From Oligoflexales bacterium (lineage in GTDB: Bacteria > Bdellovibrionota_B > Oligoflexia > Oligoflexales > RGVZ01), in the NCBI GenBank assembly GCA_947494335.1, contig CANLUT010000001.1:1248026-1312025 (forward strand): a stretch of DNA of 64,000 bases, read 5' to 3'. A program made the position numbers and the translations under genes. Below, one piece after another: positions 57,184 to 64,000 of this stretch. The notes under the pieces are model-generated. The model did no database searches, was not told the DNA's origin, and saw nothing but the letters and a program-made list of their open reading frames with translations. Within the stretch, counting starts at the first letter, position 1, and each line of letters starts with the position of its first letter.

Positions 57184-57702
57184 TTAAGGTTTTTTGGTGC
57201 AGGCTACATTGAGGTTTCCAGCATAGCCCTTAACCTGCAGGCGACCAAGCATGGTCGCATTATCAATTGTCAGGAGCGTATTTTGCTTGGATAAATCGTA
57301 CTGCGTGTCAAACGATCCCGACGTCTGGGCTCCCGTCTTGACTTCGACCTTTTCAGCAGTCTCGCTAACCTCAACTCCTGACAGCAAAACTAATTCCTCA
57401 TGCTTGTAACCTGACTTCCCGAGAGCTGAGTAGCTTGCTATCCGCAAAAGTTTTGCCGTGGACGGGGCTTCAGAGTAGATCCAAATGTAGTCACCCGAGC
57501 GCTCCGGATCAGACGGGCGACAGGTGTAATCAGATTCACTTGTGAACTTATTTGTTGCTCTTTTTATTTGCTGTTCGGAAGTTTGATGGCTGCGCTGAGT
57601 TAAGCACCCCGCCACAAAAAAAATCATTAAATAAGACGCCAAGTGACATCTTAATGCTGCCGCAGACAAAAAACGCGAGGTTATGGTCAGTTTGGTGATC
57701 AT
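57184..57702 (-). CDS. Small lipoprotein of unknown function
   Basis: 172 residues from ATG 57702 (GGAGA upstream). The signal is long and ends F-V-A-G-Cys. The mature chain has two cysteines (YTCRPSDP and NVACTKK) and is beta-rich, including DYIWIYSEAPSTAKLL. An upstream start at 57795 would add a hydrophilic stretch before the signal and is rejected. Family unknown. Confidence 0.65.
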   Translation of the reverse strand: MITKLTITSRFLSAAALRCHLASYLMIFFVAGCLTQRSHQTSEQQIKRATNKFTSESDYTCRPSDPERSGDYIWIYSEAPSTAKLLRIASYSALGKSGYKHEELVLLSGVEVSETAEKVEVKTGAQTSGSFDTQYDLSKQNTLLTIDNATMLGRLQVKGYAGNLNVACTKKP

Positions 57703-57840
57703 GAAAATGTCTCCGTTTTGTCTAAAAATCTTGTGGTTCTCGCCTGATTTTAGGTGACTTGGCCGTGTCAAGTCAAGGCGGTTCCTTGGAAGCAAAGGGG
57801 TTTTTAGTTTAGAATTAAGGGCACCGGAGGCATCTTAATT

Positions 57841-58089
57841 ATGAACAAAAATAACGCCTTAGAGATTTCAACACCGTCCTCGTCGATCGAGAAAGTCACA
57901 TCCTCACATAAGCGACGCGTGATCACTGCACGTCGGCGCATGAACCCTTGGCACTGGTTTGGTTGGTTGCGCAAAACCTTAAAAAACAGGCCAAACCGTG
58001 AGTTCTACTCCCAGTCCGAGAAGCGTCAGCACGAGCACGTCAGAATGGCGCAGCGTGCAGCTAACCATCACCATGGGTTTAAGCTCTAA
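57841..58089 (+). CDS. Small basic protein of unknown function
   Basis: 82 residues from ATG 57841, with GGAGG ten bases upstream. Rich in Arg, Lys and His (KRRVITARRRMNPWHWFGWLRK, HVRMAQRAANHHHGF, in parts), so it may bind nucleic acid or membranes. No family recognised. Copy 1 of the 152-bp repeat begins ten bases after its stop. Confidence 0.5.
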   Translation: MNKNNALEISTPSSSIEKVTSSHKRRVITARRRMNPWHWFGWLRKTLKNRPNREFYSQSEKRQHEHVRMAQRAANHHHGFKL

Positions 58090-58098
58090 CAGCAAAAA

Positions 58099-58250
58099 GG
58101 GCCTAGGACAAATAATCAACAACATCAGCCCTTTCCAGACATCTTGTCTACTCATTTAACCCGACAAGATGTCATTCTACTTCACCGGCCCACGCCTAAG
58201 CACCAAAAGCATCTATCCGACCACTTCATTTCCGCTCATAAAATTAGCTC
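58099..58250. repeat. 152-bp repeat element, copy 1
   Basis: 98% identical (three mismatches) to 61529-61680 and weakly similar to 58639-58787. It starts with GGGCCTAGG and ends ATTAGCTC. Inside, GACATCTTGTC and GACAAGATGTC form an 11-base inverted repeat (outermost pair in some copies) around a 14-16-base loop, with GGGCC and GGCCC able to pair outside. See findings for an IS91-related explanation. Confidence 0.9.
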
Positions 58251-58402
58251 GTGATCATCGCGCCCAGTGGGAAGGCCAAAAATGCTGAAAAACCGATGGT
58301 CACACCAGAGAACCGATAGGCGAAACTAGTGATGACGTAAAATATGGCCGCAAAGATTCCAGCGCCAACCACAAGTCCTGCAATCTTTGAAATAACGGTC
58401 AT
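58244..58402 (-). CDS. Possible small membrane protein, 52 residues
   Basis: ATG 58402 opens a 52-residue frame with two hydrophobic stretches (AGLVVGAGIFAAIFYVI and FSAFLAFPLGAMI) and a plausible N-terminal start MTVISK. Its TAA falls in the first bases of repeat copy 1, so the C-terminus may have been replaced when the repeat arrived. No strong ribosome site; TATATA is just upstream. Confidence 0.45.
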   Translation of the reverse strand: MTVISKIAGLVVGAGIFAAIFYVITSFAYRFSGVTIGFSAFLAFPLGAMITS

Positions 58403-58497
58403 ATCTATATAATCCGAAAAATTGAGCTTAAGGTTGATATGATACCACTATCAGTGACGCTTCTAAAAACAGCGGCTCATTGGAGCGTAGAAGCATA

Positions 58498-58528
58498 ACA
58501 AAAAAGCCCCGGAGCTTGAAGCTCCGGG
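58498..58528 (-). terminator. Hairpin terminator on the minus strand
   Basis: CCCGGAGCT and AGCTCCGGG (9 bp, 3-base loop) are followed on the minus strand by GCTTTTTT. There is no annotated gene upstream of it on that strand; the nearest sequence is repeat copy 3. It might end a transcript from the repeat or be left from a lost gene. Confidence 0.7.
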
Positions 58529-58638
58529 TGAAATAACCACCAAAAACGGGTCAAAAACGTCTTGCCTAGCATATCCAGTGGATGTTGACGTTGATCCCCT
58601 CGTGCACTGGTACATGAAATTTTTATAAATAACCGGCG

Positions 58639-58787
58639 GGGCCTAGGAAAATTAAAAAAAACAGCAACATTCGGACATCTTGTCTCCGCACTTCCCCACG
58701 CGACATGTCATTCGACCCTGCCAGCCCTAGCAGCCTCATCAATGATACCGACCCCTTCCCAATCATCTCCCCCTAAAAACTTAGCTC
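58639..58787. repeat. Diverged copy 3 of the repeat element
   Basis: 149 bases. It shares GGGCCTAGG, the GGACATCTTGTC...GACATGTCATTC hairpin core, CCTAAAAACTTAGCTC and overall order with copies 1 and 2, but with many differences. Beyond the repeat's end, the next ~60 bases (to about 58852) also match the sequence after copy 2 (CCAGCATCCTG...CCAGCATT). Confidence 0.75.
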
Positions 58788-58884
58788 TCGTCGCAGGCGG
58801 ACTGCCATTAGGCTGCGCCTCAGCTTAACCAGCATCCTGTAAACCAGCATTCAGACGTCAGGGTGACGCCGTCCGCAAAGGTAG

Positions 58885-58959
58885 AGGTCTGCCGTGCAAG
58901 AAATTAAAGGTTTCCACGATGAGCCTTTGAAGGGCGAGAGATTAGGTAAGCAAATATGA
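58885..58959 (+). pseudogene. Remnant of a RelE/HigB-like toxin
   Basis: A 25-codon frame ending in VQEIKGFHDEPLKGERLGKQ then a stop. G-F-H-D-E-P-L-K-G-x-R-x-G-Q is the middle segment of RelE/HigB-type toxins, which normally continues with S-I-R-L-x-K-x-Y-R. Here the stop overlaps the ATG of the HTH gene (ATATGA). The first half of the toxin and its C-terminus are both gone. Confidence 0.6.
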
Positions 58960-59270
58960 GTATTAAAAAGAAAAGCGAAGCCATTCAATTTCTTGAGAGG
59001 CTCACTGGGGGAGCTTTTACAATTGGCGAGCTTCTTCGCGCGCTCCGGAAAAGCGAAGGGCAAACCCAAGAGGAATTTGCGAAAGTTTTAGAAGTCTCAA
59101 AGCAGCACCTTTGTGACATTGAAAAGGGTAGGATGTCGGTGACACCCGCCAGAGCTGGCGTTTTTGCCATACGGTTAGGCCAACCTCCGGCGTATTTTAT
59201 TCAGCTGACATTGCAAGAAGACCTGAAAAACGTCGGTCTAAAGGTCAAAGTAAAATTGGACGCGACGTGA
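58956..59270 (+). CDS. XRE-family HTH protein, probable orphan antitoxin
   Basis: 104 residues. The HTH reads TIGELLRALRKSEGQTQEEFAKVLEVSKQHLCDIEKGR in parts, followed by MSVTPARAGVFAIRLGQPPAYFIQL, typical of HigA-like antitoxins that sit downstream of a toxin gene. The toxin remnant ends inside its start codon. It probably represses itself by binding DNA upstream. No inverted operator was identified with confidence. Confidence 0.8.
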   Translation: MSIKKKSEAIQFLERLTGGAFTIGELLRALRKSEGQTQEEFAKVLEVSKQHLCDIEKGRMSVTPARAGVFAIRLGQPPAYFIQLTLQEDLKNVGLKVKVKLDAT

Positions 59271-59329
59271 ACCGACGACGACAACTCCTGTTTCCCACGG
59301 CCCTTTTGCGCTCGCGCCTCATGTCACTT

Positions 59330-61138
59330 CTACCTGCTGCACTCGTCAACCACGGACCCCGAAGCCCAGATTGGCCGACCAGAGAAATTGTAGATCACTA
59401 AATTTCCGTCGTCTTGCATCACCAGCTTCTTGCCATTCATGTGCGGGGTATTGGTGGAAAACGGTGCGGAGTTATTTGCACCGAGAACCACGAAATTTCC
59501 ATTCGCACGAAATTCGGCTTTTGCTCCTGGGTTATTTTTCGTTTTCGTTTGCCAGATAGCCTGGTTGCCGCGGTAGATCACAAAATTTCCATCGTTTTGC
59601 ATGATGGCCTTGAAAGAGCAGGATGGTTTTTCTGGGTGTGTCCCAGTCAAAAACTGTCCGGCCTTAAATGACTTGGCTTCTGCGGGTTTCGGTTCTTTTG
59701 CTATTGCACCCTTGGCTGGCACAGCCGGCGCTTGCTTTGGGTTCGCGCCACCGGCGACACAGCCGTTCTTGAAAGTCCAATTGGGAATGATGCTGGTATT
59801 GGTCTTCGCGAAATAAGGCATTCCAATTTCTTCGCCGTCAAATCTGATTTTCGTCGCGTCGGCACTAATTTCATAGGCGTACATTTGACGCATTTCGATG
59901 GTGGATTTCGCGCCGTTGTTGGCGGGACACTTGACGCCACCGGTCGTCTCCGAGGCATAATTATCACCAAAAACGCCTTCCACATCCGATCCGATCATAA
60001 ATCCTGTTTGGGCGTTGGTGGCAGTGTTGTTATAAAACTTGAATCCCTTCGTAGGATTTGCGACATACCAACCCTCTGAACCGAACAAGAAGGCCGCTCC
60101 GCACGTGCGTCCTGGTCCGCAGTCCACGACATTATCTTTTATGATCGCACCCTCGTAGTTGCCAGTTGATGACTTGGCAAACGCATGGATCATGAATCCG
60201 GCGAAGGATCCCCTCGTTTTTTCAACCGTATGGACTACCCGGTTGCCTGATATCGTGCACCCTGCGCATCCGCCCCAAACGACATCGATATCTGCATTGT
60301 CCATGAAAACATTATCGAAAAACCGTGAATTTTTAGCATCATGGATGGTTAAGCCATCCGAGTAAAGCTCGGCGTCGCCGTGGTTTTTAAAGATCGTTCG
60401 TGCGATGGTGACTCCTTGAGTGATTCTTTTTTTGGAGTGAACCATTTCCATTCCCGTGCCACATGGGGTGTCCTGAAATACACTTCCAATGATTTTCGAA
60501 TCAGTCAGGTCAATCGTTTGCGACAAGGGCTGTATCGGTCGTGTGGTGGGCGTTTGGGCCTTGCATGCATCGCGCGCCGTACTGCCTCGTACTGACTTTC
60601 GGCCGTCCACAACGATGTGATCGATGATAATGTTGCTGCGTCTCAGCTGCAGAACCATGTCCAGGGTTCCCGCGGAAGCGCGAAGGATTGCGCAGGCTGG
60701 GGCCGTGTCGGAATTCAAGCACCCCTCCATTTCGGTGGTGACACCTGCGGTCGCAAGTGTCATCGGGCGGTTGATCACGATACGGCTGGCAATCGTGTAG
60801 GCACCGGCCGGGATTTCCAGCTTGCTTCCGACCTTAGTGCGTTTGATGCTGTCGATGCAGGCTTGCAGGACCCGGCTCGCATCCGTTTCCTTGTTGCGAT
60901 GCGCTTCGAGGCCCGGACAGGTTACAACTGGCAAGGTTGCTGCAGATGCATTTGCCGATTTGCCCTGGATTTCGCCCTCATTAGATTCGTCTTCTCCACC
61001 AGCATCGTCGGTTTCCACCACAGCCACGGTTTTCTGAACTCCAAAGGCTTGGCGATTCGAGCTCTCGCCGCTGTCGTCAGCACATGATGCCAGGCACAAT
61101 GCCGCGAAGGTGAGAGTCGCGGATTTGAAAAGTCGCAT
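59330..61138 (-). CDS. Secreted beta-helix + B-lectin lipoprotein
   Basis: 602 residues. ATG 61138 is chosen since it gives a signal with lipobox L-A-S-Cys (GAGGGA upstream); longer starts precede a stretch of basic sequence. The mature start CADDSGESSNRQAFGVQK resembles others in the window. Residues about 75-410 are a right-handed parallel beta-helix of pectate-lyase/polygalacturonase-like type (RVLQACIDSIK, AGAYTIASRIVI, GDAELYSDGLTIHDAKN). Residues about 500-600 are a bulb-type mannose-binding (B-lectin) domain with MQNDGNFVIY and MQDDGNLVIY, two copies of the Q-x-D-x-N-x-V-x-Y site. It is likely a polysaccharide-binding or -cutting surface protein. Confidence 0.85.
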   Translation of the reverse strand: MRLFKSATLTFAALCLASCADDSGESSNRQAFGVQKTVAVVETDDAGGEDESNEGEIQGKSANASAATLPVVTCPGLEAHRNKETDASRVLQACIDSIKRTKVGSKLEIPAGAYTIASRIVINRPMTLATAGVTTEMEGCLNSDTAPACAILRASAGTLDMVLQLRRSNIIIDHIVVDGRKSVRGSTARDACKAQTPTTRPIQPLSQTIDLTDSKIIGSVFQDTPCGTGMEMVHSKKRITQGVTIARTIFKNHGDAELYSDGLTIHDAKNSRFFDNVFMDNADIDVVWGGCAGCTISGNRVVHTVEKTRGSFAGFMIHAFAKSSTGNYEGAIIKDNVVDCGPGRTCGAAFLFGSEGWYVANPTKGFKFYNNTATNAQTGFMIGSDVEGVFGDNYASETTGGVKCPANNGAKSTIEMRQMYAYEISADATKIRFDGEEIGMPYFAKTNTSIIPNWTFKNGCVAGGANPKQAPAVPAKGAIAKEPKPAEAKSFKAGQFLTGTHPEKPSCSFKAIMQNDGNFVIYRGNQAIWQTKTKNNPGAKAEFRANGNFVVLGANNSAPFSTNTPHMNGKKLVMQDDGNLVIYNFSGRPIWASGSVVDECSR

Positions 61139-61528
61139 GGGTGGTCCCTCGACAAACAATGTTGAATGTTCATCGGAGGCCTTTCTGTTTTTCTTGAACG
61201 GTGAGCGCATAGGCCCGTTTTTATTGACTTTTTTAGTCAGAGCCAAGGCCTGCTGTTTAGTCGGAAAACATAAATAAATTAACCTTTGAAGCAGCGAGGG
61301 CATTTTCGAGGAATGGCGGTAAATTCCTCATTCCTCATTCCATTTATTTATTTATGGGAGTTCTTTTTGAGTACTTCATCATGACGCCCGATCTTCCTGT
61401 CGTTACTGATTCCAGTTCTCTTCGCATTCGACACGTTTGCGCAGGACGAAACTAATTGAAGAACGGCTACGGGCTTATGCTCGGAAAGTTTCAACTGGGG
61501 AGCGTGGGCGGGGTTGAATTTTCGCGTC
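61139..61528. other. Gene-poor region before repeat copy 2
   Basis: No convincing gene. A 33-codon ORF (MGVLFEYFIMTP..., about 61355-61456) has no ribosome site. Short direct repeats (ATTCCTCATTCC, ATTTATTTATTTA) lie near 61325-61360. Region ends at the start of repeat copy 2. Confidence 0.5.
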
Positions 61529-61680
61529 GGGCCTAGGACAAATAATCAACTAAATCAGCCCTTTCCAGACATCTTGTCTACTCATTTAACCCGACAAGAT
61601 GTCATTCTACTTCACCGGCCCACGCCTAAGCACCAAAAGTATCTATCCGACCACTTCATTTCCGCTCATAAAATTAGCTC
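61529..61680. repeat. 152-bp repeat element, copy 2
   Basis: Nearly identical to copy 1 (three mismatches in 152). It lies directly downstream, on the minus strand, of a tiny ORF and an IS91-like transposase remnant. This links the repeat to that element. Confidence 0.9.
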
Positions 61681-61760
61681 TTCTTGCTAGAAAACAGCCA
61701 TTTGAACGCACCACACCATGGCCAGCGTCCTGAACACCAGCATTTACCAATCATAGACAT
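61674..61760 (-). CDS. Tiny Cys/Trp-rich ORF
   Basis: 28 codons from ATG 61760; the product (start MSMIGKCWCSGRW) has three Cys and four Trp. Its start overlaps the stop of the transposase remnant and its TAA falls in the repeat. A decayed version (CWFTGCWLS) is seen beside copy 3. May be part of the mobile element or chance. Confidence 0.35.
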   Translation of the reverse strand: MSMIGKCWCSGRWPWCGAFKWLFSSKKS

Positions 61761-62190
61761 AATCGAGTTCTCCCGTTGATTGCCGCCTCTTTGGTGGGTC
61801 CGTTGAAACGAGCGAAGCGTCTTCCTAGTCTTGCCAGTGTCTCGGCAATCTTTTCGCCGCCATTGATCGCATCATCCACCACCATTCTCGCGCCGCACGA
61901 GCAAATCTCCGGATCAACACCCACGGTTTTGCGACGTAGCTCAGCCCACGGTAACCAGTACTCACCAGGCGCGCGACCAGTTGAAGGTTTGCCGTTGGCG
62001 GAGGGTCAGAGAGTCGTTAGGTTCATCATGGGCTGGGCACGTTCACTTCTTTGTAGGACCTGGCACCACAAACTCTCGCCATGCGTGATTTGGAGCAAAA
62101 ACGTCGTGAAATCGAAAATCCGCACTGGAAGCCCGCATTCTCGAACTGGAGGCATCATCCTCGGCCTGTGGCGAAACCACCGCTACATCT
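61751..62190 (-). pseudogene. Broken IS91-family-like transposase, C-terminal part
   Basis: Two separate frames on the minus strand. About 62043-62160 reads FRFHDVFAPNHAWREFVVPG then stop; 61751-62002 reads YWLPWAELRRKTVGVD, PEICSCGARMVVDDAI, then a stop. These match the order and wording of IS91-type transposase C-termini (VFAPNxxWR..VVP, then WAELLxRxFxVD...CPxCGGRM). Frameshifts separate the pieces and the catalytic N-terminal half is not seen, so it is inactive. Confidence 0.65.
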
Positions 62191-62192
62191 AA

Positions 62193-62600
62193 CTGTGTCG
62201 AACGAGCCTACACAGCAAAATTGCGGCAAATTTATCACTATTTCAAAATTTGGAACCTGAGTTTTTAGCAGGTCAAATGAACGAGTAGAAAATACGAATC
62301 ACTTGTCGCACCCCGACTTTCAATATCGATGTTTGATATTGTTGTAATTACGCGCCACCAGACTATTCCAGATTGCAATTTTTTCGCTCAATAAGGATTA
62401 CGTCGGGTGGCACCGGAATTGCCGTAATTGTGATAAAATTTTTGCTGTAGATTTGTCGCTGCAATGACTTTGTAAGAAAATAGGAGCCGGTGTGAGATCC
62501 TAAGCTCGTCTAGTATTAACTTGGATTTTATCGTTCATATTTTTCCTGATGTTTTTTGTCTTGTTCGCATGGTCGTGAATTCCAGTTTTGAAAGGATTTT
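62193..62600. other. A/T-rich intergenic region
   Basis: 408 bases with no convincing gene. It holds the region upstream of the metallo-hydrolase-like gene and presumably its promoter; no clean -35/-10 pair stands out. Confidence 0.5.
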
Positions 62601-63314
62601 ATGCAAAGCAATTGGTCGACGCATGTATTGCCTCATTCTGATTTCACGACATTGGCGGACAATATCTGGCAAGTGACGGGCTCACTTAAGCATGGGCATA
62701 TGCCACGAAATATGGTGGTCCACAAAATGCCTTCTACCGGAGGATTGTGGATTCATAGTTGTATCGCGCTTAACGAGCAACGTATGGCCACGCTCGAAAG
62801 CTTTGGTGAGCCTGAGGTCTTGGTGGTGCCGAATGGAATGCATCGCCTTGATGCGAAAGTTTATAAGGACAGGTATCCAAACCTGAAAGTGGTATGTCCC
62901 AAGGCGGCGGTCCAAAAAGTAGAAGAGAAGCTAAAAGTTGATGGAACCTCGGAGGACGTGTTGCCGCCTTTGGGTGTCAAGGTCCTAAATCCCGATGGCG
63001 TTAAGCCCTTTGAGCTTGTCTATGAATTACCGACAAATAACGGGGCCGCTCTCGTCTTTACTGACCTATTATTTAATTTGGATCACCTTCCTGGATTTGA
63101 CGGGCTTCTGATGCGATTGATCGGCAGTACCGGATTTTTTGGAATGACAAAAATTGGCAGGATGCTTTTATTGCGAGATGCCGCGAAATTTTCGAGTTGG
63201 CTCAGTGCGCTTGCATCGAGAGCGGACTTGTCGTTATTAATGGTTGCTCACGGTAAAGAAATTTCCGTGGACGTTGCGAACCATCTTCGCAATGCGGCAA
63301 GTCGCCTTTATTGA
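62601..63314 (+). CDS. DUF4336-like protein, metallo-beta-lactamase-type fold
   Basis: 237 residues from ATG 62601 with GAAAGGA upstream. The pattern (N-terminal ADNIWQVTGSLKHG, HKMPSTGGLWIHSCIAL, then VLVVPNGMHRLDAKVYKDRYPNLKVVCPKAA) follows the metallo-hydrolase-like DUF4336 proteins. The full H-x-H-x-D-H zinc motif is not seen; only N-G-M-H-R-L-D. The function of the family is unknown. Cytosolic, no signal. Confidence 0.7.
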   Translation: MQSNWSTHVLPHSDFTTLADNIWQVTGSLKHGHMPRNMVVHKMPSTGGLWIHSCIALNEQRMATLESFGEPEVLVVPNGMHRLDAKVYKDRYPNLKVVCPKAAVQKVEEKLKVDGTSEDVLPPLGVKVLNPDGVKPFELVYELPTNNGAALVFTDLLFNLDHLPGFDGLLMRLIGSTGFFGMTKIGRMLLLRDAAKFSSWLSALASRADLSLLMVAHGKEISVDVANHLRNAASRLY

Positions 63315-63479
63315 GATCCTTCGCTGCGCTTAAGATGACGGTATTTAGACCCTCGATCAAGAATAACGATTATCCCAGCAGTAACATCCAACCGTGATGT
63401 CTGTGTTATCACCATCACGTCTAACCCACCCTTCTGCGCTATCAAATGGCAATCAGGTGGGTGCCCCACTTTTAGTTTG

Positions 63480-63848
63480 TCAGTTTTTCTCAATGCAGCC
63501 AGAATTGTCGCAAACCAAGTTGATACTACTATTTTTTGACTCCCCTGACCGGTTATTCACACTATAGGAGATTCGGTGACGCGCGGTTGCGTGACACAAC
63601 ATCCTCGTTTCACCTGAGCCTTTGGATTTCGCCTGGATAGTCGTCGTGGTTTGTTTTTCATGCGCATCGCACTCATCTGCGTCCGATGCTCGAGAAACTT
63701 CTGTCATTACTACAAGTGGAAAATCGCTGTTATTTTCTGCCGTAAAGGATGTAACTTGCGGTTCACGGGGAGACGTTTTCAGGATTCCGCAGCTCAGTGT
63801 AAACAATGCGATGAGTGAAGCACTTAAACTTAGGCTAGTTATAGACAT
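63480..63848 (-). CDS. Small lipoprotein of unknown function
   Basis: 122 residues from ATG 63848 (GGAGATGG upstream), signal ending T-L-S-Cys. The mature domain is beta-rich with several cysteines (DADECDAHE, RMLCHAT, LVCDNSGC). Starts upstream would add a basic stretch before the signal. Family unknown. Confidence 0.65.
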   Translation of the reverse strand: MSITSLSLSASLIALFTLSCGILKTSPREPQVTSFTAENNSDFPLVVMTEVSRASDADECDAHEKQTTTTIQAKSKGSGETRMLCHATARHRISYSVNNRSGESKNSSINLVCDNSGCIEKN

Positions 63849-64000
63849 GAACCATCTCCGACGAAGTTGAATTAAATGGGTCAATTAGCCCCCCTTCGCG
63901 CGGCTAAATTCCTTGGAAAGTTTAGATTGGGCACCGAAATGGCGGAATTTACTGATATAGCAGGGTGTCTTGGTGTTTTGTACCGATCCAACGACTGGTG

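Noticed and set aside
58099-61680. Repeats as integron attC sites or CRISPR repeats
   Set aside because: No attC core pairs at the ends, no integrase, and the copies are few and irregularly spaced. They do not form a CRISPR array.
61776-62192. A plus-strand ORF of 138 codons
   Set aside because: It lies antisense to the IS91-like transposase remnant, and the minus-strand translation has recognisable motifs while this one does not.

Overview
The window looks like chromosome of a free-living or predatory Gram-negative bacterium from a poorly sampled lineage. About fifteen predicted lipoproteins (SPII signal plus lipobox Cys), several beta-barrel candidates and domain styles familiar from Oligoflexia/Bdellovibrionota suggest that group. 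This placement is an inference from gene content; no rRNA is present. Base composition is moderate and genes are dense on both strands, with Shine-Dalgarno sequences of the GGAGG type before most starts.

Layout. 1-5952 is the 5' 1984 codons of a giant surface lipoprotein (minus strand) built of repeated modules of about 1,120 residues. 6.1-9.3 kb is a plus-strand run: PEGA/TPR protein, outer-membrane protein, a carbonic-anhydrase-like protein without its zinc histidines, and an EamA transporter. 9.3-16.8 kb holds a 2OG-Fe(II) oxygenase, a secreted MsrB-MsrA fusion, an aldo-keto reductase, inorganic pyrophosphatase, a VWA lipoprotein and a membrane adenylyl cyclase carrying a PilZ domain. 17-20 kb is a 918-residue HEAT-repeat protein with a HEPN-like C-terminal motif. 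20-29 kb is rich in secreted hydrolases: CAP/SCP protein, patatin, CHAP-like amidase and M48 metalloprotease lipoproteins. 29-41 kb is mostly housekeeping: tRNA-Leu(UAA), DCC protein, RlmJ, RimK with its usual aspartoacylase-family partner, MscS, Apt, an unusually large class A PBP, FolB, an HtrA protease and a glycosyltransferase.

41-57 kb is accessory envelope DNA: lipoproteins with low-complexity or tandem-repeat segments (a 24 x 12-bp Pro/Ser-Thr-Thr repeat; a 213-bp tandem duplication), and a HupE-like / TPR / peroxiredoxin / DUF4331 / lipoprotein / beta-barrel neighbourhood at 45.4-52.4 kb that probably works as one envelope or redox/metal-related unit. An 813-residue lipoprotein at 52.8-55.2 kb shares its N-terminal domain with the CAP lipoprotein at 20 kb.

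57-62.5 kb is the most disturbed stretch. It has three copies of a ~150-bp hairpin-bearing repeat, an IS91-like transposase remnant beside one copy, a RelE/HigB-like toxin remnant fused onto an intact HTH antitoxin-like gene, very small ORFs, and a beta-helix plus B-lectin lipoprotein. I read the repeats as probable 3' ends of an IS91-type element, but this is an inference. The end of the window has a DUF4336-like metallo-hydrolase-fold protein and a small lipoprotein.

The most unusual items are the zinc-ligand-free carbonic anhydrase homologue, the shared-domain lipoprotein pair, the HEAT-HEPN-like protein, recurring sequence patterns just after the lipobox Cys in many lipoproteins, and the 152-bp repeat family. 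No CRISPR array, prophage, rRNA or complete insertion sequence was seen.
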